Assembly (NCBI GenBank): GCA_009746045.1
Contig: RPFO01000026.1
Location: 531,328 to 595,327 of the forward strand
Direction of reading: 5' to 3'
Source of the DNA: Mesostigma viride
Taxonomy: Eukaryota > Streptophyta > Mesostigmatophyceae > Mesostigmatales > Mesostigmataceae
Length of the DNA: 64,000 nucleotides
The position numbers were made by a program, and so were the translations under genes. Below are positions 52,301-64,000 of this stretch, in pieces (the stretch's first letter is position 1; every line of letters begins with the position of its first letter). The notes beneath the pieces are model-generated. The model had not been told where the DNA came from, did not search any database, and worked only from the letters and a program-made list of their open reading frames with translations.

Positions 52301-55300
52301 GGATGCAGGGCCGCAGGCAAGCGAAGAATTAAGTCATCGCAAAAACGAGTCATCGCAGAAACGAGTCATCGCAGAATCGAGTCATAACAGGAATTAGTCA
52401 AACCAAAATGAGTCCTCGCATCTCTGGACAGCCTGGGGATGCATCAGGTCCCGACCATTCCCAGGCGTTGCCACAAAAGAACCACCAAAGGAGGAATAGC
52501 AGACGTTTTTTCGGCAAGACGGCTGCGTGCTCACATCCGTGACATCCGTGACATCCGTGAGCATCCCCTTCTGGGTCCGTACGCAATGCACAAAGCCGGG
52601 GATATCTCTCGCGCGAAAATAGAAAACCCGACAAGCCCTACCCACCTCTGGGAGGGGTCGTGCGCGTATCCTTTTTGGTGAGGGGAACGCCGCCCACCTG
52701 TGGCACACGAAACGATCCTCTTTTGGACGAAACGCGCCACCCACCATGGGGCAAAACAGCAAACCGCCCCACCCACCTTGGCGAGAGCTAGCACAGGCAG
52801 CACCCACCTTGGCCAGGAGATACGGCCAGCAGCTGTGCCCCCCTTGCAACAAGAACTGCACACAGGTGCCCCGCCCACCTTGGCAAGAGGGAATGCGCCA
52901 CCCACCCAGACAATACAAACTACATGCGAGTGCACCCACCCACTCCCCTTGGCTAGGGACCGTAGGGTCGATGGGGCCACCCACTCATCATCCAGGTGAG
53001 GGGCCGTACGGCAGCGTGCATATACCCACCTTGGCGAGGTCAATCTCCATGATAGGCAGGTTGCGGGAGGAGGGCGTGAGCAGGTGGCGGATGAGCCGCG
53101 GCGTGCCGAACATGAGCGCGTCCATGTCCTCCGATGCGGTGCCGTACACCTGGCGAATGGTAGAGCACAGGATGAGCACAGGGAGGGAGGAAGGCGATGG
53201 GGGCAAACAGGGGCAGCGGGTGGGGGTGGACATATAGCAACGATGGCACCACAGCAGCACAAACAAACTCACAACAACGCCATCGCCATATGGTAGGCGT
53301 GGCGCAGCGACAGTACAACAGCTGTCAGATTTCTGGAAAGTATCTTGGGTAGTGGAGCCTGAGGCTGCAGGTCCAGCTGTGGATACCCTACTGTTGGGGG
53401 TACATACGGTTCCTGCACCTTGCTCAAAGCAGACATCCAAAGCTCAAATGTTGCTCTTCCCAACCGCCGCAACCGCTCACCTTGCCCTCCTTGCACATTT
53501 AAGAGGCAGCAACGGCTCACCTTGCCCTCCTTGCACAGTTGGGAGCACTGGGCCTCGGCCTCAGAAGGGGCCTGTGGAGGGGAGTCAGGCAAACAGGGCA
53601 TGAGGAGCATTTATGATGTCATTAACGACACCAGCTGAAGCTCAAACGGTTGCCATAGCAGCCCACAAGCTGAGAGATAGAGCGCATGCATCCCACAGGT
53701 GGCAGAGGACAGTTTGTAACAGCGACAGCATTCACAGGAAAGCTACACAGCAGAGAGCACATTGCCATGAAACTATTTAAAACTTCCTGCTTCGACATTA
53801 ACTGTGATATTGAGCACCAAACCTGCCAAGTCTCCCCCAAACAATTCTGAACAGCTCAAAAAGGTACCATACAGGAAATACGTGGCCACCTATTTAGTAT
53901 TGTGCCGTGTGGCGCGCCTAACTACATTTGCGCCGCCACCTACAAGTCGCGCCTACCTACAAGACGCGTCGCCATTGCAAGGAAGTGAGCAACAAAGAGT
54001 CGATTTTTCCCACGCAACTATCACCAAACCATCCACTTAAGTCAAGCTTCAAGACACTACTTGGGATCCCAGTGCTCCCGCCCCTGCTCCTCTTCTTGCT
54101 GCTCATCGTTGGACCGCGCCCGTGGTGTGACAGTGTCAGTACGTGATGGATGTCATCACGCCTGTACGGGTACCAACATCAGGGGAACTGTGCCACAATC
54201 CACATCCATTACATATATGGCCTACGAGCCCATGCTAGACAACCTCCACACACGAGACAGCATACTAGACGACATAATAGACAACATAGGAGTATGAGAC
54301 GGCATACTAGGCTTAGACGACATATTAGACGACATACTAGACGACATACTAGACGACATATTAGACGACATAGGAGTATGAGACAGCATACGAGACGGCA
54401 TATTAGACGACACATTAGACGACATAGGAGTGTGAGACAGCATACGAGACGGCATGTACGCCTGCGTGCACGCGTACCACCAGGAAGGGGATGCCCATCA
54501 GCTGCAGCAACTTCTGGCACTCAGCGTTGTGCTGGGGCGTCACCTGGGCACCCACGGAGCACACGGCCACCAAGAGCAGGCGGCAGGCGGAGCATGATGA
54601 AGACAAGATGCGATCGCGCTTTTACGTTTTTAAATAATTCATACGAGATGGCAACAGTCAAACAGGGAAGGTTTCCCAACAGCCATGGCAGATGAGGGAG
54701 GAGATCCCCATGCCAGGCTCGTTGGCCGGCCACGAACATTCTGCCTGGGCCGACCCTACGTCAACGAGCTAGCTGGCACCATTATCGTGTAGACCAAGTA
54801 GTGACCCAGGCATGGCCAGAGGCGAACATTCACAACAAGGCATGCAAGTATTTGCGCCAGGAACGGCCTGCTAGCTTGGCAGCTGCAAGGAGTGTTCTGT
54901 GCCAGAGTCGCACTTCATGAGATGAGCCGGCATGGCCCCAAGAAAGCATCAGGGAAGGGATGGCAGGCTTCCTGGCGCCACCCAAGTTGCAACACGCGCA
55001 AGAGGAGCGGAATGTTGCGCTTCGGAATGTCGCACTGCAGAGACAGCAGGGGCCTACTTGCCCTACTTGCTTGGCATCTGTTGGCCACAAGGAGCTCATT
55101 AAGAGAATCCACCAGCAACAACTCAGCCCAGAAACTCAAGCCCCGGCATACTTGGCAGCCGCGGGGAGCTTCTGAATACCTTCATGCACAGGGACCTCCA
55201 CACATCCATGGACGTACCCACGCTAGTACCATGCATGCACCCGAAAGACCGCACGATACCATAGCAGCCAAGGCACGACCCCGCATGGCACCCAGGGAGG

Positions 55301-58300
55301 CGGGGACCGTGACCACATGCAACATAACATCTCTGAACGCAAGTACTTTGGCTACCTTAACTATGCCTAGGCATCGTCTCATTTCGGAAATGCGTGGGGA
55401 TCTCGTGCGGTGCTGCGCCGAGCTGTTCAGCCGCGGCGGGTCATACATCGGTGCACCGCCATGCCCACCCCCTTCACGCCCAACCCCACCACGCCCAACC
55501 CCACCGTGCCCACACCCACCACGCCCAATCCCACCATGCCCACACCCACCACGCCCAACCCTATCATGCCCAACCCCACCACGCCCAACCCTACCATGCC
55601 CACACCCATCACGCCCAACCCCACCACGCCCAACCCTACCATGCCCATCCTCAACATGCCCATCCCCACCACTCCTACCCTTACCTTGACCGTCCGCTTG
55701 CTGAATTTGGCGACGTCCTCCGTGGTCCCCTCCTGCACAAGACAGACCGCGCCGGGACAACAGGGCCGCGCGGCGCCAGGGTCATCTCAGGACGCACGAG
55801 TGCGAGGGGCATGAAAACGGGAGGCGGTTTGATACCCCCTGGGAACGGCACCCGCTTGCAACTGCCGAAAACATCGGGCCCACCCAAGGATTGTATTGAT
55901 TGGAATACAGGATACCGTGGCTGCTCTCTGCTAGCCATGGAAAATGCTGCTCAATGGAGGGACATACACGTTTACGAGAAGGATGGATAAAGGGCATACA
56001 CAAGGCGGGTAATCGTTGAAGCAACTTGAAATTGATGTGGTGAGATTCGCAGGTCTATCAAGCTTGCTGTTGACCGGTGCATCGGCTCAAGTGTCTTAAG
56101 CCACACCTTGCTGCAAGCTCTCAGCAAAGTATCAAGGAGACAACCAGCGCAGTATGCCACGTTGACTTGGGGCAAACTTTGCATACAATCTGTTTTTACT
56201 TCCATGGGTCAGCTTTAATGTATCATTACGCGCATGCATCATCATATACGGTATCAACACAATGGTAATTTCGGCATGTTCATCACATGAGTGGCAAGGT
56301 GTCTCAGAGCAAAACTTTCAGCCACCCTTATAGATCAGATCTTACAAAGCAGCAACGTTGTCAAACTCCATGACAAGTTGTAATGAGCACCAACACATAT
56401 ACACACAATAGGCTGTTGAGCGAGTTAAGCCGCATGTCCCTACCTGCACCCGACCCCAGTTAAAAGAAATCAATCGTGCATGGCACGCGCAAGGGTTACT
56501 ATCCGCCATGGCCAAGCCCTATCACAGCCATCCGTGCATGGCCTACCTCCTGCGCCGCCGCCAGCTCCGCGTTGGCGTCCTCACGCCTCGCGGACCTGCC
56601 GCCGCCGCAATGCGGACCGGACAGAGGCATCCGGCAGCAGCAACGGAGCGAGGAGCAACGCGCGGAGGAAAAGATAGTGGAGAGACCACTTAATGCTAGA
56701 GAGGGAGTGGCATACACAGGGGAGTAACCGTTCTTTTTTGAAAGAGCTGTTTTCGGAGATTTTTTAATGTCTCCATCTGTACAGTACATATGCGAGAGCG
56801 CGCAAGGCAACACCAGTGGCCCCATGCTGATGCTGAGTGATTCCGCGCAAGCGACCCCAGTGCGGGCACGTGACAAGTAACGGGCATGGATAGGGTCCAT
56901 GCCAGCAGCTATTGAGGTGTACATCGTTGAAAAATGGGCCAGCGGTTCCAGGGCATGGACAGCCTCAAGTGCCACACGGCATGCATACTGCAATGCAGCT
57001 CCATTAACAAAATACCTATCAAGGGGCAGGGCTGACAATGACCACCAAAAGAGTCATGAAGCTGTGGGAGCATCACGCACGGCAAAAGGATGATGTGAAC
57101 ACCCGCGAGCTGGAAGCAAAGAAAGATCGCTTCTTGAGCATACGTGCCAATCCTTATGTATGACAGTAACAAGTGTGGTTACTTCCCGCACAGAGGCCGT
57201 GAGAGAAGGACGCGCCCATAAAGAACCAGGAGAAAGGATTATGGACTGCAAGGAAGTGCCACATAACGCAAGCAACAACAGTGGGCTGGGAGGCATCAAC
57301 TTGGGTGAGGTGAGTAGATGGCATTGCCTTGCAAGGGTAAAAGTTGATGCAAGGGCATCACTACATGCATGCCCACCTCTTCTTGAGCTCGTGCCGCTTC
57401 ATCTCAGGAGGCTTCCCATCAAAAACGTAGCTGCAGGGACACGTTGCGCGCACGGATGGGCACACATTCAACATGGGCACACATTCTAAGCACAGACAAG
57501 TGAAGGTGAGACTCAAGGTAAGAGATGCCGTATGTGTATTCACACGTATGTACGAGTGCAAGCCATTGTGTGCATTTCTAAGCAAGCAACTTCGAGCAGG
57601 CGAAACTTGAAAGCAACCAGCAGCGATTGATCCCCGGCACATCAATTCCCATACTTGCTTCCCCATTGGCGGTGAAGCCTTCGTGAGTTCAGGACCATGC
57701 TCCTATCGATGGGCAAAGAGGGACAAAGTTGGACGAGGGCACAGAGAAACTGACTGGCATGGGCATCATGCACACGCGGCGAGGCAGACTGAGAAAATGG
57801 GATAGATGGGGATAGCTGGCCGACATAGCTGGGCTCACTCAACAGCAATGTATCCTTGAACACCTCCTCCTCCTCCTGCCCCAAAAGCCTCCCCCCCTTC
57901 TGCATGCTCCTCCACATCCCACCCAGTCCGATCAGAAGCTTCTGCAACCAGACAAGCCTGGTTCTACCTACCTATGAATGAGACAACCAGCCATACCTAT
58001 CGTCTGGTTGGCGTGATCTTCCCACAATTCATGGACATACCGTCAATTGCATAGGATCGCACTGCAAGGCATGAGTAAGTACAGCTCGCTTGTAAGAGAT
58101 TATTGTGACAGAAACAAGTCCCGACAACCAAGAATTTGAATAAAATCGTACACCACCACCCCGCACAGGACAACCAAAAAGCATGTGTGCTCATCCCCCC
58201 CCCCCCCCCCCCCCCCCCCCCCAGGCAGTGCTTGCCACGCTTGCCCTTTCCAAACATTCCCCCCCCCCCCCCCCGCACAGTCCCACCCCATGCTTCCTCT

Positions 58301-60432
58301 CCAGCGTGGCAGTCTTGATGCGCCACACTTCCTCAGTGGGGATGTGCCACCACTCGCACAGGCTTGATGCCTCCCCACTTACACGGGCTTGATGCCGGCT
58401 TCCAGCAGCCTGATGGTGCGGTTCCACATGCCCTGGATGTGGCTGGAGGATCCGTCACCGTACCCCGTGTCCAACCGTGTATGACAATGCAAGCACGCCC
58501 CAGCAACGCGCGTGCAAGGGCAGCCATGTGGGGTGGGGTATGAGCCGGTGTGGGCCAGTATCCATGCACCAAGGAACGGGCGCTCATCCATGGGGCATGG
58601 GGCACAACAGAAGGGGAATGGAATGGCGATGGCAGACATGCATTCAGTATGTAAACGACAGCTGTACATTACTGAAGCATACTGTAGCTTGTATACAATG
58701 CTTCAGTATACTATAGCGAGTATATTAGTATCATACCATGCTGTGGCGTGCATATTAGTATCATACCATGCTGTGGCGTGCATATTAGTATCATACCATG
58801 CTGTGGCGTGCATATTAGTATCATACCATGCTGTGGCGTGCATATTAGTATCATACCATGCTGTAGCGTGCATATTAGTATCATACCATGCTGTGGCGTG
58901 CATATTAGTATCATACCATGCTGTGGCGTGCATCTTAGTACCATACCATGCTGTGGCGTGCATATTAGTATCATACCATGCTGTGGCGTGCATATTAGTA
59001 TCATACCATGCTGTGGCGTGCATATTAGTACCATACCATGCTGTAGCGTGCATATTAGTATCATACCATGCTGTAGTATACTATAGCGAGCATATTAGTG
59101 TGTTACTCTACTATAGTAGGCGCACGCAAAGAGATGTACACAAGAGGTTGCTGGTGACAATCCGGGACCAAAAAAAAAAAGTATGCCATGATGCTTTGTA
59201 AAAAAAGGTGACCGTGACAGCCTCCCCTCCCTCCACATACAATAAACAGGTCAACGTGCCAGCGGTGGTGGCTTTCTTACAAAGATATACTGCAACACAA
59301 CGATGCTTGCAGCTCAGAGTCAGGGGCGCTGCTCAGAAGCCTATTAGAACACTTATTACTTTTGTTATTACTGCCGCCATTACTATTTGTAGAACGTAAG
59401 AGCACGTTCTTCTTGTACATGGACATAACACTTGATTCAGACCAGAATAGAAGTTGTGCCATGGGCCGTTTCCAAAACGAGTTGCTGGCTGCTGTCATCC
59501 CCCATCTCCACAGGGGGGGGGGGGTAACAAAGAGGATGCCCATCGAATGGGGAATGTGGAAGGCACGGGGAGCATGGATGGGCCATCCCACACAAGGAAG
59601 GCCCAACAGCTCATCCATCCATCTCCATGCCACCACAGAAACCGGAACCCACGGGGGCGACTGTTCAGAGCCTCCGCCACGGCAGGGAGCACCTCATGGT
59701 ATACTAGGCTGCCAAAGCTGCTGATCTGAAACAAACAAGGACACTTTATGGTCACGGGCCTCAGCCAAGGCGGGCCGTCAAAGTGTGCAGCGGACACAGG
59801 GCACGCCATCACTATCAAGGGTTTGGGGAAGCCGTGGCAAGCGCCTGTGCGTCGCACACGGAACAACTAACCCACCTCGTCACTTCCCCGTCGGCGTCTG
59901 TAAGCAGCTGGTCGCCCACTCGTCCGACCATCATCTGCGGTGCACAAGCACAAGCACATAGGTAACTTGTTAGAGGCTGATTAGAGACCCGGTTGTTGGA
60001 ACGCACAACCTCAGCGGCTAGCCTGGAGTGCACTCCGACATCTGAGCCGCACGTAAGTCCTCTGTTCGACGATAGCGTGGCCAATCGAAGCACCTAGTTA
60101 CAACAGGAAGAGCCGTTTGTGAATTCTAGAAGGCTATTTCCAGGTAATCTACCCATACCAGAAATTGGTACATGTGCATGCTTGCGTCGATGGCGACTTT
60201 CCGCCCGAAGTAGCTGTCGAACTTTTGTTCCCGCATGCAACCCGGGGCATTGTCAGCCAAAAGCTTAGTCAACCCCTGCAGGGAGTGGTAAAAAAGCAAA
60301 GATAATGTTCACTCCCGTCAAATACGAACAGCGTGACATTTCGGTATCCACGAGAAGCACTCTGCCAAGTTATACGAACAGTGCAAGCGGCATTGCAGAT
60401 TCTACCTCCCCATTCTGTACCTGAATCCCCAT
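46332..60432 (-). CDS. FEN1: Flap endonuclease 1, 17 exons, apparently intact
   Basis: Structure-specific nuclease that removes 5' flaps in Okazaki-fragment maturation and long-patch base excision repair, in the nucleus with PCNA. Coding exons: 60432-60421, 60275-60159, 59934-59876, 58442-58383, 57430-57377, 56595-56547, 55732-55685, 54543-54478, 53571-53521, 53149-53030, 52286-52202, 51189-51108, 50409-50295, 49202-49146, 47473-47427, 46749-46695, 46394-46332. They sum to 1,140 nt (379 residues plus stop), in phase at every GT-AG junction. The usual length is about 380. Active-site acids lie in [31 protein letters not shown] and SGCDYC. A PCNA box (QGRLESFF) and a lysine-rich tail (PGPPKKK) end the protein. 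Exon 1 codes only for MGIQ. Confidence 0.95.
46440..46690. repeat. CA/CG-rich alternating tract in the last FEN1 intron
   Basis: Alternating purine-pyrimidine runs such as CACACGCGCACACGCACACC, in the intron between exons 16 and 17. Confidence 0.6.
48865..49037. repeat. 9-bp repeat (GCTGATGAT)n in FEN1 intron 14
   Basis: About 19 units, two with GTT in place of GCT. Confidence 0.95.
49565..50100. repeat. 23-bp minisatellite (CATCCGTCACGTAGCGCACACGG) in FEN1 intron 13, given as motif CATCCGTCACGTAGC
   Basis: About 23 units of 23 bp with point variants (AGCACAC, AGGTAGC, ACGCAGC). Continuous repeats with no unique spacers, so not a CRISPR array. Confidence 0.95.
50660..50770. repeat. TTTGCAGCAA short repeats in FEN1 intron 12
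   Basis: Five imperfect copies of a block around (A)TTTGCAGCAA spaced 24-28 bp. Confidence 0.7.
52680..53029 (-). repeat. Repeated copies of the exon-10 splice-donor sequence in FEN1 intron 10
   Basis: On the minus strand GCCAAGGTGGGT-like blocks recur at least four times after the true exon end (CTCGCCAAG then GTGGGT), each preceded by CTNG. They are potential decoy donors. Confidence 0.75.
53476..53497 (-). repeat. Duplicate of the FEN1 exon-9 end and donor
   Basis: TGCAAGGAGGGCAAGGTGAG occurs at the exon-9 end and again 39 bp into the intron, including the donor. Confidence 0.85.
54290..54450. repeat. 12-bp repeats (AGACGACATACT) in FEN1 intron 8
   Basis: About a dozen units with ATT or ACT ends, interrupted by ATAGGAGTATGAGAC-type pieces. 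Adjacent to exon 8. Confidence 0.85.
55465..55680. repeat. 15-bp C-rich repeats in FEN1 intron 7
   Basis: About 14 units of the kind CACGCCCAACCCCAC or CATGCCCACACCCAC. They end at the donor of exon 7. Confidence 0.9.
58195..58276. repeat. Poly(C) tracts in FEN1 intron 4
   Basis: Two runs of C (about 28 and 16 bases). Their length may be inexact in the assembly. Confidence 0.9.
58721..59075. repeat. 30-bp tandem repeat in FEN1 intron 3
   Basis: About 11-12 units of CATATTAGTATCATACCATG plus CTGTGGCGTG, with very few variants (GTAGCGTG, TACCATACC). Confidence 0.95.
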
Positions 60433-61040
60433 GTTGCCGCGGTGTCGGCAAGGGTTGTGAAGCTACCAGCAAATTCTCTACCAGTTGCCCACAAACGCCC
60501 TTCCCTTGAGTTAATATTTTTCTCTCCGAGAGCAACACAGTGACGAATACTTGGAGGTATTGCCTCCAATTCTCCGGGAAACTTTGACTGTCGCTGGCCA
60601 AAAACCACGGACGATCCAAGCTAAATGGCCAAGGCGCGCGGGGGAAAAAATGATAAACTCGCGCCAAAAAATTGCGTTTCCGCGCATCTGCGGCCGTCAG
60701 AATAAACTAGAACGCGCAGAGGACCCTCCACTCCAGTAGGTAATTAACTAATTACACCCCTCGCATTGGTAAGTATATTAAACAAGCTTAAGGGGGGGGG
60801 GATGCTTCGCATCCCCCCCAAAAGAAGGCGCAAAGCCGACCGTAACTCTAGTAGTCGAGTTTCGATCCGTCCGCCGACACATGGCAACTCGATTCAAGTC
60901 AACTGAAGCTTATGAAGGGGGCTGAAAAAAGGAAAAGGTCGGGAGACAAATAACGACACCCTGTGTGGGCCTGTAACACCGCAGTCCGTCCGCCCTTCCC
61001 AGTTTCCACCCACCCGGAGGCCATTTGCCGCCTCAGTGAG
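60433..61040. promoter_or_regulatory. Region upstream of FEN1
   Basis: About 600 bp 5' of the FEN1 start. It should hold the 5' untranslated region and promoter, but no TATA box or known element could be assigned. GC-rich patches (GGCGCGAG, CGCGCGCC) lie near 60630-60690. A hairpin lies at 60791-60823. Confidence 0.35.
60791..60823. repeat. Perfect hairpin GGGGGGGATGC-TTC-GCATCCCCCCC
   Basis: An 11-bp stem of G7ATGC with a three-base loop, inside a longer G run. No following T run, and not next to a gene end. Confidence 0.8.
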
Positions 61041-62110
61041 ACGCCCCGCCCCAGGCGAGGTCGCAACCCCCCCCCCCTCAGCAAGCCGATGGTCTTTACA
61101 TGTATTGAGGTCGCAATGAGGCCCCCCACCCTGCTGAGCGAGACGACGCCAGAGTCTGCGGGATCCCCCCACTCACCCACCCGGAGGTTCCCCCCCCCTC
61201 CCCCTCAGCCATGATACGCCCCCCGCCGACCGGCCCAGGAAAAGTACGAAGATCCGCCACAGGATGCCTCCCCGCTTGAGTGAGACGGCGAGGTCGCAAG
61301 GCCCCCCGCCCGTCTCCTCAGCGAAACGCCAGAGTCTGCGGGATCCCCCGCCCCCCTCGCCCCCCCACCCACCCGGAGGTCGGTACCCCCCCCCCCCCGC
61401 TCTCCCCCCTCAGCCGGCCGGCATGATGCGCCCCCCCGCCCCCCCCGAAAAGGCGTGGCGCGAAGGATAGGCGTCGACCACGAGGACCCCTGAAAAAGAC
61501 CGGAAAAGTATGAAGATCCGCCACAGGATGCCTCCCCGCCTGAGTGAGACGGCGAGGTCGCAAGGCCCCCGCGCCCCCCACCCGCCACCCGGAGGTTCCC
61601 CCGCCTCCCCCCCCGAGGACATTAAGACGGTCCGCCCCGGCCGGGCGAGGTCGCAGGGCTCCCCGCCCTCCTGAGTGAGCAAGACGCCAGAGTCTGCGGG
61701 ATCCCCCGCCCCCCCGCTCCCCCACCCACCCGGAGTTCCTCCCCCCCCCCCCCCCCCCCCCCCGCGCCCCCTTCCCCACCCCCGCCCCCCCGCCCCCCAC
61801 CCACCCGGAGTTCCTCCCCCCCCCCCGCCGCCCCCCCCCCCTCCCCTTCCCCCCCCCCCCTGCCCCCCCGCCCCACCCACCCGGAGTTCCTCCCCCCCGC
61901 CCCCCCCACCCACCCGGAGCTCCTCCCCCCCCCCCCCCCCCCCCCCCCGCGCCCCTTCCCCCACCCCCCGCCCCCCCGCCCCCCACCCACCCGGAGTTCC
62001 TCCCCCCCCCCCGCCCCCCCCCCCCCTCCCCTTCCCCCCAACCCCCTGCCCCCCCGCCCCACCCACCCGGAGTTCCTCCCCCCGCCCCCCCGCCCCTCCC
62101 GCCCCCCCGC
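61040..62110. repeat. C-rich imperfect minisatellite region
   Basis: Repeating blocks of CCACCCACCCGGAGTTCCTC followed by long C runs (copies near 61725, 61797, 61874, 61906, 61984 and 62062). Upstream there are longer diverged blocks with GAGTGAGACGGCGAGGTCGC. Proline- and glycine-rich open frames on both strands are by-products. Confidence 0.8.
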
Positions 62111-62149
62111 GGTTTTCGCAAGCTCGCTCGAGGCGCTAACGTCAACAAT

Positions 62150-63900
62150 AATGTCGCGAGACGACTTGAAAGCCATTTAAAGATGCGAGCGAGTGAACGC
62201 GGCGCGAACTGAGGACAGGGGTCGACGACGAGGAGCGAAAAGTACGGAGATCCGCCACCTATATATAGCCTTGCCGAATGCTATTGGAGATACGGCGTCT
62301 TCTAGTTGATAACCAGTACAGTGTAGTTAATCCCTGCTATACAACAGCGTCTCACTGAACAAACGCCTTTCGTCCTCCGCTCAAGATACGCCGTCTTCGA
62401 TCCAGCCACGCACGGAAGCCTGTACGATCTCCAAATTCCGACGACTTGTGCCCAACGGTAAAAGGCGAAAAGGACACCCGTCGATCACGAGTTATCCACT
62501 GAAATGTACGGAAAGTTACGGCATACGGGCCACAGGGTGCCCGATGGTCTTTAGTACATGCAGGGCTTGACGGCTTTCGTCCGTCCAGCCGACCGTCAGG
62601 CTTGACGGCTTTCGTCCGTCAAGCTGACCGTCACGCTAGTAGGCGACCTATTTTCGGTAAGCCGACAGGTGGCAAGCGAAAAGACGAAAGCCGTCAAGCC
62701 GACCGTCACTCTAGTAGGCGACCCAGTTTCGGTCAGCCGACAGGTGGCAAGTCTCAAGAGTTCGACCGAGTACCCGCCAGTCAAGCTCGATCGAGTCGCT
62801 AACGTCAAAATGTCGCGAGACGACTTTAAAGCCATTAAAGATGCGAGCGAGTGAACGCCACTGAGAACAAAGTCGCTCCGTCCGCCGCCCGAGATACGGC
62901 GTCTTCGGCCCAACCACATACGGAAGCCTCCACGATCTCCAAAGTCCGTCTACTTGCGCCCAACGGGAAACGGCGCCAAGGACACACGTCGACCACGAGG
63001 AGCTCCTGAAAAGTACGACAATTCTACGGAGATCCGCCACAGGATGCCCGATGGTTTTAAATATAGTTGGATATGCCCGATGGTTTTTAATATAGTTGGA
63101 TACAGTCGGTTGCAAAATCCCAATTAGCAACTTTCGACGACTTAGAAACTTCGGTCAGTTTCAAACCTAACGTCTATTGGTCCCTTTTAAGCACCTGCAT
63201 GGATCCAAGACGGAAAATTTTAACAGCAACAAAAGTTTAAGTATCTTCGCCCGTCAGTCTTTGGAGTTTGGACCGTCACTTCAGTAGACGACGCAGTTTG
63301 GATGTACCAACCTACGACGATCGTCGTAGGTTGGTATATGGGCAGCCGCCACGTGCAGGGGAATTACTTCAGGCGAACCTGTCCGGCCGCTAACGCAGTT
63401 TCGTCATTCCGACAGGTAGAAAGTCGAAAAAGGTGGAAAGTCGAACACGGCGAGAGCAACGGCGAAAAGACGAAAGCCGTCAAGCCGACCGTCACTCTAG
63501 TAGGCGACCCAGTTTCGATGAGTCGACAGGTGGCAAGTCGCAAAAGTTCGACCAACTACGCGCCAGTCAAGCTCGATCGACTCGCTAACGTCAAAATCGC
63601 TAACGACTTTAAAGCCATTAAAGATGCGAGCGAGTGAACGCCAATAGCGTCTCACTGAACAAACGCCTTTCGTCCTCCGCTCAAGATACGCCGTCTTCGA
63701 TCCAGCCACGCACGGAAGCCTGTACGATCTCAAAATTCCGACGACTTGTGCCCAACGGTAAAAGGCGAAAAGGACACCCGTCGATCACGAGTTATCCACT
63801 GAAATGTACGGAAAGTTACGGCGTACGGACCACAGGATGCCCGATGGTTTTTAATATAGTTGATAATTCTGAGGCTGGGCGCCGGCCAGCTGCAAGCGAT
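62150..63900. repeat. Duplicated blocks, no gene recognised
   Basis: About 200 bp at 62340-62560 (GCGTCTCACTGAACAAACGC and onward) recur almost unchanged at 63645-63860. A block starting GACGAAAGCCGTCAAGCCGA recurs at 62683 and 63471. The order suggests two diverged units of about 1.3 kb of an unknown repeat. Confidence 0.7.
63305..63336. repeat. 32-bp perfect palindrome
   Basis: TACCAACCTACGACGA followed immediately by its reverse complement, with no loop. It lies within the repeat unit. Confidence 0.85.
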
Positions 63901-64000
63901 AAATAAAACAAAAGAATTTTAATTAACTAATTCCCGAGTGTAGTGAACTGTAGTTTTTGAAGCTACCAAACAAATAAAGAAAGTGTAAATAAATAATTTG

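Noticed and set aside
61318-62176. Glycine-rich and proline-rich frames of 150-280 codons
   Set aside because: Produced by C/G runs in a minisatellite; open in several overlapping frames on both strands.

Overview
The window looks like nuclear DNA of a plant-lineage eukaryote, most likely a large-genome green alga. The best evidence is a complete 17-exon FEN1 gene (minus strand, 60432 to 46332) whose 379-residue product reads like plant and algal FEN1, with GT-AG introns throughout. The rest is GC-rich, intron-rich and crowded with minisatellites, microsatellites and nested transposons. No prokaryotic feature was seen. The species cannot be fixed from the sequence alone.

Layout. (1) Positions 1-586 and 43501-43701 are two halves of one exon of an unrecognised minus-strand host gene. 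(2) Between them sits a 42.9-kb CACTA-type (EnSpm) DNA transposon, 587-43500. It has matching CACTAGGAG termini, GTAAC/GTTAC subterminal repeats at both ends and a 2-bp target duplication (TC). Removing it restores the host reading frame. (3) Its Tnp2-like transposase gene runs on the minus strand from about 39.9 kb to 15.0 kb and is broken by three LTR retrotransposons: E1 (16405-24482), E3 (25594-28436) and E2 (28452-37719). Removing these and their 5-bp duplications gives one frame across all exons that can be placed. (4) E2 carries a further insertion, 33539-34971, built from perfect 206-bp palindromes and a 236-bp spacer. A solo palindrome lies at 14392-14597. (5) The left 14 kb of the CACTA element and its right arm carry other material: a protein-kinase-like gene (12069-13511), a three-exon gene (40872-42439), a two-exon fragment (3324-4219), a hAT/DUF659 exon, a glutamate/lysine/glycine repeat gene, a 357-bp tandem repeat and very long microsatellites. 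(6) 43.9-45.5 kb is a 23-bp minisatellite. (7) 46.3-60.4 kb is FEN1, its introns swollen by tandem repeats. (8) 60.5-64 kb is C-rich and repetitive, with no gene supported.

The most interesting material is the retroelement group. E1 and E2 are Copia-like, but the retropepsin-like domain lies between integrase and reverse transcriptase. The reverse-transcriptase box reads HGDD instead of Y-x-D-D, the last two integrase acids are 29 residues apart rather than 35, and the LTRs begin AGTT and end AACT instead of TG...CA. The palindromic 206-bp unit has the same type of ends and a 5-bp duplication, so it may be a non-autonomous passenger of this lineage. E3 is a separate gag-only element with ordinary TG...CA ends.

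Order of events: host exon, then CACTA insertion, then E1, E2 and E3 into its transposase, then the palindromic array into E2. The LTR pairs look identical by eye, so the transposase was broken recently. All calls come from reading the sequence. No database search or alignment program was used.
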